Positions 17,007 to 24,862 of a stretch of DNA of 64,000 bases are shown one piece after another; positions within the stretch are counted from its first letter, which is position 1, and each line of letters begins with the position of its first letter. The notes under the pieces were generated by a model that was not told the origin of the DNA, did no database searches, and was given only the letters and a program-made list of their open reading frames with translations. The DNA comes from JBFMGD01 sp040751775 (GTDB lineage: Bacteria; Bacillota; Dethiobacteria; DTU022): assembly GCA_040751775.1 (NCBI GenBank), contig JBFMGD010000001.1:139529-203528 (forward strand). The letters run 5' to 3'. The position numbers were made by a program, and so were the translations under genes.

Positions 17007-17758
17007 CTACTAACCTCCCGTGCGAGGGCAAGATATACTTCGGCACCCTTACTCCGCGGGTCATATTCAAGAATATGCAATCCATGACTGGGTGCTTCGC
17101 TAAGACGTACATTTCGTGGAATAATGGTGTTATAGACTAACTCTTTAAAATAGTCGCGCACTTCTTGCGCCACCTGCTCGGATAAATTTGTTCGGGAATC
17201 ATACATGGTGAGGACAACGCCTTCAATTTTTAAACTTTCATTAAGGTGTTTACGGACCAAGGATATAGTATTCATCAACTGACCCAGTCCCTCCAGGGCA
17301 TAGTACTCGCATTGAATCGGGATTAACACTCCGGTTGCAGCGGTTAGGGCGTTCAAAGTTAAAAGGCCTAATGATGGAGGGCAATCTATGATGATACGCG
17401 TATAGATGTCCTTTAACGTTGATAGGGCTTGTTTAAGTTTAACCTCTCGAGAAACGGTCGGCACCAGTTCTATTTCCGCCCCGGCCAGTTGGATGGTAGC
17501 AGGGATAACGTGTAAGTTCTGCCAAGGCGAAGGTAAAATGACTCTTCCCAGGGGTAACCCGTTTATTAGTGCGTCATAAATACATGTTTTAACCGCTTTC
17601 TTTTGTAGGCCGATACCACTAGTCGCATTGCCCTGGGGATCGATATCCAAAAGCAGTACTTTTTCCCCCAGATGAGCCAGGGCGGCACTTAAGTTAACAG
17701 CGGTAGTTGTCTTCCCAACCCCGCCTTTCTGATTGGCAACGGCAATTATTCGCGACAT
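17003..17758 (-). CDS. parA: Chromosome partitioning ATPase ParA (Soj)
   Basis: Walker-type ATPase that works with ParB in origin segregation and regulates DnaA. The deviant Walker A is KGGVGKTTTAVN at residues 11-22, with DIDPQGNAT after it and Walker B IIIDCPPSLGLLT further on. It is 251 aa and lacks an N-terminal HTH, the chromosomal Soj type. The Shine-Dalgarno AAGGAGAG is 5 nt from the ATG. The order noc-parA-parB matches B. subtilis. Confidence 0.97.
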   Translation of the reverse strand: MSRIIAVANQKGGVGKTTTAVNLSAALAHLGEKVLLLDIDPQGNATSGIGLQKKAVKTCIYDALINGLPLGRVILPSPWQNLHVIPATIQLAGAEIELVPTVSREVKLKQALSTLKDIYTRIIIDCPPSLGLLTLNALTAATGVLIPIQCEYYALEGLGQLMNTISLVRKHLNESLKIEGVVLTMYDSRTNLSEQVAQEVRDYFKELVYNTIIPRNVRLSEAPSHGLHILEYDPRSKGAEVYLALAREVSR

Positions 17759-17819
17759 ATATTCTCTCCTTAATAATTATGTAGTGTCGGACAAGTTTAT
17801 GCCTGTTTTTTAGTGTAAC

Positions 17820-18644
17820 TTAATGATTGTGCGTTAAGCGAATGCGCACCTCGACATAGTTGCTTTCCATTACTTCTTCAATTTCCGGAGAAAGCCCTGA
17901 TTTTTCAATTATTTTAACAGCTTCTCGGATGGTGTTTAAGAATATTCGATAATCGCGAATAATTCCTTTAGGAGCTTTTTTCGTTTTTGATTCTAGTCTA
18001 CCGAGGATTCGATCGATCTTTGCTTCCGTTTGGCTGACTGTAAGACCTCTTTCAATTATTTCCTGGATCATTTTCTGTTGTTGTTCCGCGGTGTTGAGTT
18101 TAAGTAAGGCACGTGCATGTCTTTCCGTCAGATTTTCATCTAAAAGCGCTTGCTTCACCGAATCCGCCAGCTTGAGCAGCCTTAGTTTATTTGCAATGGT
18201 AGATTGGCTCTTTCCAAGACGCTGTGCCAGCACTTCTTGGGTAAGGTTAAAGTCCTGCATTAGCCTGGCATAGCCCATGGCCTCTTCCAAGAAGTTAAGA
18301 TTTTCTCGCTGCAGATTCTCGATTAGCGCAATCGTAGCCATGGCGCTTTCAGAAAGGTCTTTTACCGTAGCCGATATCGATTTCCAGCCTAAGTATTTGC
18401 AAGCCATTAACCTTCTTTCGCCCGCTACCAACTGATATTTTTTGCCGGTCCGCCGCAGGATAATCGGCTGAAGTAAACCGTAAGTCTTAATCGACTGCAC
18501 CAATTCCATGATTTTTTCATCCGTAAATGTCCGTCTGGGCTGGTACGGGTTTGGTTGAATATCTTCAATATTTATTTGCGTTGCCTTTTCCCTGCCCGGA
18601 TCGGTTTCTATAAAAGGTAAATTCTCAGTTCGACTATCTTTCAT
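17820..18644 (-). CDS. noc: Nucleoid occlusion protein Noc
   Basis: ParB paralogue that binds Noc boxes and blocks division over the nucleoid. It has the ParB CTPase region (NPYQPRRTF, VAGERRLMACKYLG, LIENLQRENLNFLEEA) and the HTH (QEVLAQRLGKSQSTIANKLRLL). Position upstream of parA, after rsmG, is that of noc in Bacillus, and the protein lacks the ParB N-terminal GLGALIP box. The start is ATG at 18644 with AGGTGGGTGAG upstream; an upstream TTG extension has no ribosome-binding site. The alternative is a second ParB; position favours Noc. Confidence 0.88.
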   Translation of the reverse strand: MKDSRTENLPFIETDPGREKATQINIEDIQPNPYQPRRTFTDEKIMELVQSIKTYGLLQPIILRRTGKKYQLVAGERRLMACKYLGWKSISATVKDLSESAMATIALIENLQRENLNFLEEAMGYARLMQDFNLTQEVLAQRLGKSQSTIANKLRLLKLADSVKQALLDENLTERHARALLKLNTAEQQQKMIQEIIERGLTVSQTEAKIDRILGRLESKTKKAPKGIIRDYRIFLNTIREAVKIIEKSGLSPEIEEVMESNYVEVRIRLTHNH

Positions 18645-18725
18645 AAAGCTCACCCACCTTTTGGTATTGCTTAACACAATTATTTGACAGTCGCAAAGAT
18701 ATTACCTTCAAGCCAGGTCAAATTT

Positions 18726-19448
18726 TCAGCGCAAAGGGTCCTTGGCAGGCTTGCCTACCCGCCTGGGATAATCATTCGGAGTAGGTTTATTTTTAATGAC
18801 CATATATATACTTCTAGATTCTCCGGTAGGAAGGTCATACTGCCAGTAATCCTCGATTACACCGCCGCAAATTTGCAGTGCCGCGGCCGCCTCCTTAAAT
18901 TCAGCCGGTCCTCTAGGCCCTTTGTAGAACAAAACCAGACCACCAACGCTGCTGAGCGGTAGGGTCAATTCCACCAGGACTACGGCCGGAGCAACGGCCC
19001 GGCTTACGATTACTGTAAACCGTTCCCGGTAAGCAGTATCCCTGCCCCAATCTTCGGCTCTTCCCGCCAATAGATTCAGGCCACTTAGGTTCAACTCACG
19101 TGTCACCTTACGTAAAAAATTTATCCTGCGCCGGTTTGCATCCATTAAGTAAATTGTTCTATTCGGCAGGCATATCTTCAATGGGATACCGGGTAATCCT
19201 GCGCCTGTACCCAGATCCAGTATTTCACCCTCCGGCAATTGCTTTAATAAGAGTGGGTACAGCGAGTCATAAATATGTTTATAGTAGAGCGATGCGGTTG
19301 TTGCGTCACCGATCAGACGCTGGGAGTTCGTTTCTTCTTGCAGCATTTCCACATACTGGACCAACTGCGTTCTTTGACGATCATTAAGTGATAATTTTAA
19401 CCTTATCTCTATATCTTCAAGCAAGGACCGCACCCGGATATCCATCAT
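18726..19448 (-). CDS. rsmG: 16S rRNA (guanine527-N7)-methyltransferase
   Basis: SAM-dependent enzyme that methylates G527 of 16S rRNA. The SAM-binding motif LDLGTGAGLPGIPLKI is followed by LMDANRRRINFLRKV and the ERFTVIVSRAVAP segment typical of RsmG. It is 240 aa. It directly follows mnmE (15 bp), whereas mnmG usually lies between the two. Loss of this enzyme in other bacteria gives low-level streptomycin resistance. Confidence 0.95.
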   Translation of the reverse strand: MMDIRVRSLLEDIEIRLKLSLNDRQRTQLVQYVEMLQEETNSQRLIGDATTASLYYKHIYDSLYPLLLKQLPEGEILDLGTGAGLPGIPLKICLPNRTIYLMDANRRRINFLRKVTRELNLSGLNLLAGRAEDWGRDTAYRERFTVIVSRAVAPAVVLVELTLPLSSVGGLVLFYKGPRGPAEFKEAAAALQICGGVIEDYWQYDLPTGESRSIYMVIKNKPTPNDYPRRVGKPAKDPLR

Positions 19449-19463
19449 AGCGCTCCCGCCTCC

Positions 19464-20846
19464 TCATTTTCCCAGGCAAAATTCCCTGAATATCCGGTCT
19501 AATACAGCATCATCAATCGCTTCACCGGTAATTTCACCGAGTTTTAAACGGGCGTCCCTTAATTCCAAGCTAACCATTTCCAGGGGCTGGCTCTGCAACG
19601 CCGAAGCGGCGCTTTCCACATTTTGTCGAGCCTCACTAACTACCATTTCGTGCCGCATCGTCATTAAATGCGGCGGTTCGCTTTGTTCAGTGCCGCTTTG
19701 ATCCAGGAGTTCAATAATGGCCTCTTCCAGTTTATCGATCCCTTCACTGTTTATCGCGGCAGTTTTAACAATTTTCGTTTTAGGAAAACGTTTTTGAATC
19801 ACATCAAGATCAAGTTTCTGTTCTAAATCTGATTTGTTAACAACAAGGATCATCTTTTGTCCGGTAGCAGCCATAGCAATAACGGTCTCGTCCGCATCAC
19901 TCCACGACCGCGAGCCATCCAAAATAACAAGCAGCATGCAGGCATCAGAAGCCGCCGCTCTCGTTCGCGCGATCCCGGCTTTCTCTACGGGATCTCCGGT
20001 GCGATGTATACCCGCAGTATCTATTAAACATAGTGGGTAACCCCCTACCAGCAGGTAACCTTCCAACAGGTCCCGCGTAGTGCCAGGCACTTCGTGGACA
20101 ATTGCCCGCTGCTGCCTGAGCAATGCATTGAGCAGTGATGATTTCCCCACATTTGGCTTGCCTATAATCGCTGCTTCCATTCCTTTTTGGTATATTCTCG
20201 ATCTCTCTGCTCCGGCTACCATCTGCTGCAACGCGCTTTCGATAGCTGCCAGCTCCGCCTTGATTTCATCATAATAGTTGCTTTCCGGAGCTATTTCTTC
20301 CGGAAAATCAAGTAATACTTCGATTTTGGCCAGGGTCGCTGCTATTAATTCTCTAACAGAAGTGGTTTTCTGATATAAATGTCCTAGCAAATTTTGAGCA
20401 GCTAACATTACCCCTTTCTCAGAACGAGCGCGAATGACATGTAATATCCCCTCAGCCTGACTCAAGTCAATTCTGCCGTTTAAAAACGCACGCCTGGTAA
20501 ATTCTCCCGGCTCGGCCATCCTGGCACCTTCCCGGATTACCCTTTTTAGCACCAAGCGCAGCGTTAATACACCACTGTGACAATTGATCTCTACAGTGTC
20601 TTCCCGGGTGAAGGTATGGGGCGCTTTCATATAAGAAAGCAGTACTTCATCGATTACTTCGTTATGCTCGTCTAAAATATGGCCATGATAAAGATACCGG
20701 GAACGGGGATAATCCGGGTTATGACTCGCTTTAGTAACAAAGATTTTTTGGGCTATTTTAAAGGCACCGGTACCACTGATGCGGACAATACCGATGCCTC
20801 CCTCCCCCAGCGGTGTGCTGATGGCGGCGATAGTCTCTGTATCCAA
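19464..20846 (-). CDS. mnmE: tRNA modification GTPase MnmE (TrmE)
   Basis: GTPase that, with MnmG, builds 5-carboxymethylaminomethyl uridine at wobble position 34. The N-terminal tetrahydrofolate-binding domain begins DTETIAAISTPLGEGGIGIVRISG. The inserted G domain has G1 GKPNVGKSS, G3 DTAGI and G4 NKSD. The C-terminus ends CLGK, the family's catalytic Cys tail. It is 460 aa. The start is TTG at 20846. The partner mnmG is absent from the expected place just downstream. Confidence 0.95.
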   Translation of the reverse strand: MDTETIAAISTPLGEGGIGIVRISGTGAFKIAQKIFVTKASHNPDYPRSRYLYHGHILDEHNEVIDEVLLSYMKAPHTFTREDTVEINCHSGVLTLRLVLKRVIREGARMAEPGEFTRRAFLNGRIDLSQAEGILHVIRARSEKGVMLAAQNLLGHLYQKTTSVRELIAATLAKIEVLLDFPEEIAPESNYYDEIKAELAAIESALQQMVAGAERSRIYQKGMEAAIIGKPNVGKSSLLNALLRQQRAIVHEVPGTTRDLLEGYLLVGGYPLCLIDTAGIHRTGDPVEKAGIARTRAAASDACMLLVILDGSRSWSDADETVIAMAATGQKMILVVNKSDLEQKLDLDVIQKRFPKTKIVKTAAINSEGIDKLEEAIIELLDQSGTEQSEPPHLMTMRHEMVVSEARQNVESAASALQSQPLEMVSLELRDARLKLGEITGEAIDDAVLDRIFREFCLGK

Positions 20847-20863
20847 AGTAATAACCCCCTGAA

Positions 20864-20890
20864 TTAAAAAACCGCTCCCGTGGAGCGGTT
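20864..20890 (-). terminator. Terminator downstream of khpB
   Basis: Arms AACCGCTCC (20870-20878) and GGAGCGGTT (20882-20890) have a 3-nt loop. On the minus strand they are followed by six T. It separates the rpmH-khpB operon from mnmE. Confidence 0.88.
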
Positions 20891-20903
20891 AACGCCATTG
20901 CAC

Positions 20904-21524
20904 TTAACGCGGCGCGACAATCACTTTACGATAAGGCTCCTCACCTTTACTGTATGTAACTATGTCTTCGCATTCCTGAAGTGCCATGTGAATAATTCTT
21001 CTTTCCTGTGGAGTCATCGGCTCCAATACCTGCTCATGACCAGACTGAATAACCTTTCGGGCAATACTCTTCGCCAACTGTGTTAACGTTCTTTCTCGCC
21101 TCACCCGGTAGCTCTCCACATCAATGATCACCATTTTTTTAAACCCTTCAAACTGTCGTCTGATTACCGAATTTAGGAGATACTGCAGCTCGTTGAGAGT
21201 CCTTCCGCGACGTCCAATTAAGACCCCGACCTTATTGCCGTTTATCGTACCATATACTTTCTCATTATCCTCGGTAATCTCTACCTTACCTTCCAGGTTC
21301 ATTAAATGAAGCATTTTATTTAGATAGCGCTCCAGGTACTCAGCCGGTTCATAACGTACTTTTACTGAAACACGTGCGCCTTTATTGCCAATAAAACTAA
21401 ATATGCCCTGGGCCGGTTCATTTAAGACATCGACCTCCGCATTATCGCTTTTTATACCCAAACTAGCCAGCGCTTTCAGGATCGCTTCATCGACTGTTCG
21501 ACCTGTAGCTTCTATTTCCTTCAT
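20904..21524 (-). CDS. khpB: RNA-binding protein KhpB (Jag/EloR), SpoIIIJ-associated
   Basis: RNA-binding protein with an N-terminal Jag domain (EIEATGRTVDEAILKALASLGI), a KH domain carrying GVLIGRRGRTLNELQYL, and a C-terminal R3H domain (ERTLTQLAKSIARKV, then QERRIIHMAL). In streptococci KhpB regulates elongation and division; in Bacillus the gene accompanies spoIIIJ. It is 206 aa. The ATG overlaps the yidC stop (ATGA), so translation is coupled. Confidence 0.93.
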   Translation of the reverse strand: MKEIEATGRTVDEAILKALASLGIKSDNAEVDVLNEPAQGIFSFIGNKGARVSVKVRYEPAEYLERYLNKMLHLMNLEGKVEITEDNEKVYGTINGNKVGVLIGRRGRTLNELQYLLNSVIRRQFEGFKKMVIIDVESYRVRRERTLTQLAKSIARKVIQSGHEQVLEPMTPQERRIIHMALQECEDIVTYSKGEEPYRKVIVAPR

Positions 21525-22258
21525 TTTTCTTCCTTTTCTCCCTTTTTGCCGGTATCTTCCGCTTGTCCTTTTTTTAAATTACCCAAATATCCAACCAAAT
21601 AATGTTGCCCCATGGAGTAAACATTGTTCAATATCCAGTAGAGCACTAATCCCGCTGGAAAGCTGAAACTAAAAAATGTGATCATGACCGGCATCATGTA
21701 TAGTAACATTTTCTGGTTTGCATCCGCCATGGTCTGTTTTTGATAGATATAGGTGGTAACTCCAGCGATGATTGGGAAGAGATAATATATTGAGACGCTG
21801 AAATTTAATAGATTTGCCGTGTCAAATTTTTGTATACTTAACAGATCTAAAAATTCAATAGACTGAATCAAGTACGGGTTGAACCCGTCGATTCTAGGAA
21901 CAATAAACCTTTCAGCCTGGCTCAGTAAGCGGAAGATACCGATTAATATTGGAAATTGAATTATAAGCGGCATACACCCGGCAAGCGGGTTCATTTTATT
22001 TTCTTGCATAAACTCCATTACGGCTTTATTCTGTTTTTCCTTATCATTTTTATATTTTTGCTGTATCTTCTTAATCTCCGGTTGAAGTTCCTGCATCCGT
22101 TTCGCCGATTGAATTTGCTTATTATTTAAGGGAAAAGTAATCAGCTTGACCAAAAGAGTTAACAATATAATGGCTACGCCGAAGTTAGGAATTACTCCAT
22201 AGATATAACTGAGCACGATACTAAATAACTCAGCGATAGCGTCAATGAACTGACCCAT
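21521..22258 (-). CDS. yidC: Membrane protein insertase YidC (SpoIIIJ)
   Basis: Inserts proteins into the cytoplasmic membrane, alone or with Sec. Five hydrophobic segments are visible. The conserved core includes PNFGVAIILLTLLVKLITFPL, with the Arg-containing cytoplasmic loop (QSAKRMQELQPEIKKIQQKYKNDKEKQNKAVMEF cannot be shown in full, about residues 50-85) and NPLAGCMPLIIQFPI. The tail is Lys/Glu rich. No lipobox is seen at the N-terminus, unlike SpoIIIJ of Bacillus. The Shine-Dalgarno AGGAGG is 7 nt from the ATG. Confidence 0.95.
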   Translation of the reverse strand: MGQFIDAIAELFSIVLSYIYGVIPNFGVAIILLTLLVKLITFPLNNKQIQSAKRMQELQPEIKKIQQKYKNDKEKQNKAVMEFMQENKMNPLAGCMPLIIQFPILIGIFRLLSQAERFIVPRIDGFNPYLIQSIEFLDLLSIQKFDTANLLNFSVSIYYLFPIIAGVTTYIYQKQTMADANQKMLLYMMPVMITFFSFSFPAGLVLYWILNNVYSMGQHYLVGYLGNLKKGQAEDTGKKGEKEEK

Positions 22259-22281
22259 TTATGATCCTCCTAATATTGTTA

Positions 22282-22515
22282 TTACTTAACCGGGTCGTAT
22301 CCTCCGGGGTGAAAAGGATGGCAGCATAAAATTCTTCTGATGCCTAATTCACTTCCCTTTAACAACCCGTATCGTGCTACAGCATCATAATAGTACTGCG
22401 AACAGGTAGGATAAAAACGGCACACCTGTGGTTTAAGTGGTGAGAGACAGGCTTGATAAAAAATAATTAACGCTAAAAACGCGTTTGTGGGAAGCTGCAA
22501 TATAATTTCCTTCAT
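22282..22515 (-). CDS. yidD: Membrane protein insertion efficiency factor YidD
   Basis: Small protein that helps YidC-dependent insertion. The family pattern is complete: IIFYQACLSPLKPQVCRFYPTCSQYYYDAVARYG and the C-terminal CCHPFHPGGYDPV (parts of a continuous 77-aa protein). I chose ATG at 22515, which overlaps the rnpA stop as ATGA; an in-frame TTG further upstream would lie inside rnpA. Confidence 0.93.
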   Translation of the reverse strand: MKEIILQLPTNAFLALIIFYQACLSPLKPQVCRFYPTCSQYYYDAVARYGLLKGSELGIRRILCCHPFHPGGYDPVK

Positions 22516-22844
22516 CCGGTCAATTTTCCTTTCCTGCAAAGAAACAGCAGCTCCTCCCGTGCCTTGTGGTAGTTCATCTCTACGATCGGTTTCCGCGCAA
22601 CCAGGATATAATCGAACCCTTTTTTCAGACGGTTTTCAACTGACCGGAAAGCTTCCCGGTATATCCGTTTTATGCGATGCCTTTCTACACTTTTGCCGAT
22701 TTTTTTACTTATGGAAAACCCCAAACGGTTGTCGTCAGTTTTGTTTGCATAAAAATAAATGACCACATGCCGCGAAACCAGGGTCTTTCCGTAACGATAA
22801 ACTCGTTTAAATTCCCAATTCTTTCTAATACGGCCGGGACTCAT
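22512..22844 (-). CDS. rnpA: Ribonuclease P protein component
   Basis: Protein subunit of RNase P, which matures tRNA 5' ends. It has the RNR signature region (KSVERHRIKRIYREAFR) and the N-terminal KNWEFKRVYRYGK segment. It is 110 aa. It lies 8 bp after rpmH and overlaps yidD by 4 bp. The Shine-Dalgarno is weak, suggesting coupling to rpmH translation. Confidence 0.96.
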   Translation of the reverse strand: MSPGRIRKNWEFKRVYRYGKTLVSRHVVIYFYANKTDDNRLGFSISKKIGKSVERHRIKRIYREAFRSVENRLKKGFDYILVARKPIVEMNYHKAREELLFLCRKGKLTG

Positions 22845-22852
22845 TGAAAAAA

Positions 22853-22987
22853 TCAGGCGCTAATTTTCTTTCTCATTTTTTGGCGGCGCCTTCTTAAAAC
22901 CAATCGTCCTGCTTTTGTACTCATCCTTTTAAGAAAGCCGTGATTACTTTTCCTTTTTCTTTTTTTGGGCTGATACGTTCTCTTCAT
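22853..22987 (-). CDS. rpmH: 50S ribosomal protein L34
   Basis: A 44-aa, highly basic ribosomal protein. I translated it by hand: it begins MKRTYQPKKRKRKSNHGFL and ends RRRQKMRKKISA. It heads the rpmH-rnpA-yidD-yidC-khpB operon, the usual block immediately left of dnaA at bacterial origins. Confidence 0.97.
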   Translation of the reverse strand: MKRTYQPKKRKRKSNHGFLKRMSTKAGRLVLRRRRQKMRKKISA

Positions 22988-23181
22988 AATCGTTCCTCTC
23001 CAGGCATTTTTTGTTCAGAATATAAAAAAATTATACCGTAAAAAAAATAACCATGTCAAGATAACAGAACCTAATGATCAATAAAAGCAAATAAGGCATC
23101 TTCTTTGTCATTGCAGTAGCCAGATAGATCTGTTAATATATTATCTGCCGGTATAGTCTAAAAATACATGTCTATACATAG

Positions 23182-23190
23182 TTATCCACA
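23182..23190 (+). other. DnaA box upstream of dnaA
   Basis: TTATCCACA is the perfect consensus DnaA box. It lies in the rpmH-dnaA spacer, 74 bp upstream of dnaA, and could serve origin function or dnaA autoregulation. Confidence 0.85.
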
Positions 23191-23195
23191 ATTTT

Positions 23196-23227
23196 TGTTA
23201 ATAACCTATCATCTTATGTTAATAACC
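23196..23227 (+). repeat. Direct repeat upstream of dnaA
   Basis: TGTTAATAACC occurs at 23196-23206 and again at 23217-23227, a period of 21 bp or two helical turns. It sits between the DnaA box and the dnaA Shine-Dalgarno. A regulator binding on one face of the helix is possible. Confidence 0.6.
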
Positions 23228-23263
23228 TTGTAGATTTGCTCTTTACAGGGAGGTTTTATTCAC

Positions 23264-24622
23264 ATGAACAGCAGCCTGGAGGATATCTGGCAATCAACTC
23301 TCTCTGAAATGAGTAAAGAGTTGACCAAACCCAGTTTTGAAACTTGGTTAAAATCTACCAGGCCTGTTTCATTAACCAACAGCTGCCTGGTAATTGAGGT
23401 TCCCAACGATTTTACCAAGGAATGGTTTGAAACGCGTTACCGAGATTTAATTATTAAAACGCTTAGGCAGATAACCCAAAATGATTATACTATTAATTTT
23501 ATCATTTCTTCCGATATGTTAAATGAAGATATGGAAGATAAACAGGAGCAGTCTTTTTATAAACCCTCGAATAGCCCTGCCGATTTGAATACCTCTCTAC
23601 CTGTTTTCAACCCGCGTTACACCTTTGATACATTCGTGGTCGGCTCATGCAACCGTCTTTCTCATGCCGCTTCACTTGCTGTTGCCGAAACGCCGTCTCG
23701 AGCCTACAACCCTCTGTTTATTTATGGTGGTGTCGGGCTGGGTAAAACCCATCTATTACACGCAATCGGCCAATATATTATTAGTAATCATGGTTATCAA
23801 AGGGTACTTTACTTCTCCTCCGAAAAATTCACCAATGAGTTTATTAACGCCATTCGCGACAATAAAACCGTTGAATTTCGCACTAAATACCGCAATATTG
23901 ATGTTCTTTTAATTGACGATATTCAATTTCTCGCTAAAAAAGAGCAAACACAAGAGGAATTTTTTCATACTTTTAATGCCCTCCATGAAAATAACCGCCA
24001 AATTGTTATTTCCAGCGATCGACCTCCCAAAGAAATACCAACACTTGAAGATCGCCTGCGCTCTCGATTTGAATGGGGCTTAATTACCGATATCCAAACC
24101 CCGGATTTGGAAACACGAATAGCTATTTTAAGAAAAATTGCTCAATCTGATAGTCTTGCTATTCCCAACGAAGTTATCCAACACATCGCTCTTAAAATTG
24201 AAACCAATATTCGGGAATTAGAGGGTGCATTAATCAGAATTGTTGCCTATGCCTCTTTGTTAAAATCACCGATCACTCTTGATTTAACTGATGAGGCTTT
24301 AAAAGATTTACTTTTTACTCCCAAAAAAGTAGTCTCGATCAGGGAAATTATTAAAACCACAGCTATTCATTTTGACTTAACCCCTGAAGATCTTTACGCA
24401 AAGAAAAGGACCCAGGATATAGCGTTTTCGCGGCAGGTGGCAATGTATCTAATTAGGATGTTAACCGATCTTTCTCTGCCAAAGATTGGTGAAGAATTTG
24501 GTGGTCGAGATCATACCACAGTTCTACATGCCCAGAGAAAAATTGAAAATCTAATCATAAAAAATAATGAAATAAAACAGAAGATTGAACTGATTAAAAA
24601 TGATATTCTGCATAACCACTGA
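23264..24622 (+). CDS. dnaA: Chromosomal replication initiator DnaA
   Basis: AAA+ initiator that binds DnaA boxes and melts the origin. Domain I (about residues 1-85) is followed by a short variable domain II. Domain III has Walker A GGVGLGKT (155-162) and Walker B VLLIDDIQFL. Domain IV carries the DnaA signature GGRDHTTVLHAQRKI near the C-terminus. It is 452 aa. The start is ATG at 23264 with GGGAGG about 10 nt upstream. DnaA boxes lie on both sides. Confidence 0.98.
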   Translation: MNSSLEDIWQSTLSEMSKELTKPSFETWLKSTRPVSLTNSCLVIEVPNDFTKEWFETRYRDLIIKTLRQITQNDYTINFIISSDMLNEDMEDKQEQSFYKPSNSPADLNTSLPVFNPRYTFDTFVVGSCNRLSHAASLAVAETPSRAYNPLFIYGGVGLGKTHLLHAIGQYIISNHGYQRVLYFSSEKFTNEFINAIRDNKTVEFRTKYRNIDVLLIDDIQFLAKKEQTQEEFFHTFNALHENNRQIVISSDRPPKEIPTLEDRLRSRFEWGLITDIQTPDLETRIAILRKIAQSDSLAIPNEVIQHIALKIETNIRELEGALIRIVAYASLLKSPITLDLTDEALKDLLFTPKKVVSIREIIKTTAIHFDLTPEDLYAKKRTQDIAFSRQVAMYLIRMLTDLSLPKIGEEFGGRDHTTVLHAQRKIENLIIKNNEIKQKIELIKNDILHNH

Positions 24623-24862
24623 TTAAAATGTGGACAACCTGTATCTTAAAATTTTATTTAATTAACTTTATGATTTTTTACACACTTTTAAGTATAGTTG
24701 TCCACAGTTTCCTAATTGTAAATACCTTTACTCTTACATAGAATACTGTGTTTTCCACATACACACAGAACCTATTACTACTACTGTTAATATATATAAC
24801 TTTTAATTTTAATAAGTTTATGTTGATAAAAGCTGATAAAAAAAGGAAGGGGGTTCATTGTT
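24623..24862 (+). other. oriC: oriC: dnaA-dnaN spacer with DnaA boxes and DnaA-trio
   Basis: This 240-bp AT-rich spacer has DnaA boxes TGTGGACAA (24629-24637, reverse), TTGTCCACA (24698-24706) and TTTTCCACA (24751-24759). The triplet run CTATTACTACTACTG (24772-24786) follows; its complement reads 3'-GAT AAT GAT GAT GAC-5', matching the DnaA-trio motif. An AT-rich run (TTAATATATATAAC) comes directly after. Box, trio, then AT-rich DNA is the order of a bacterial unwinding element. Confidence 0.88.
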
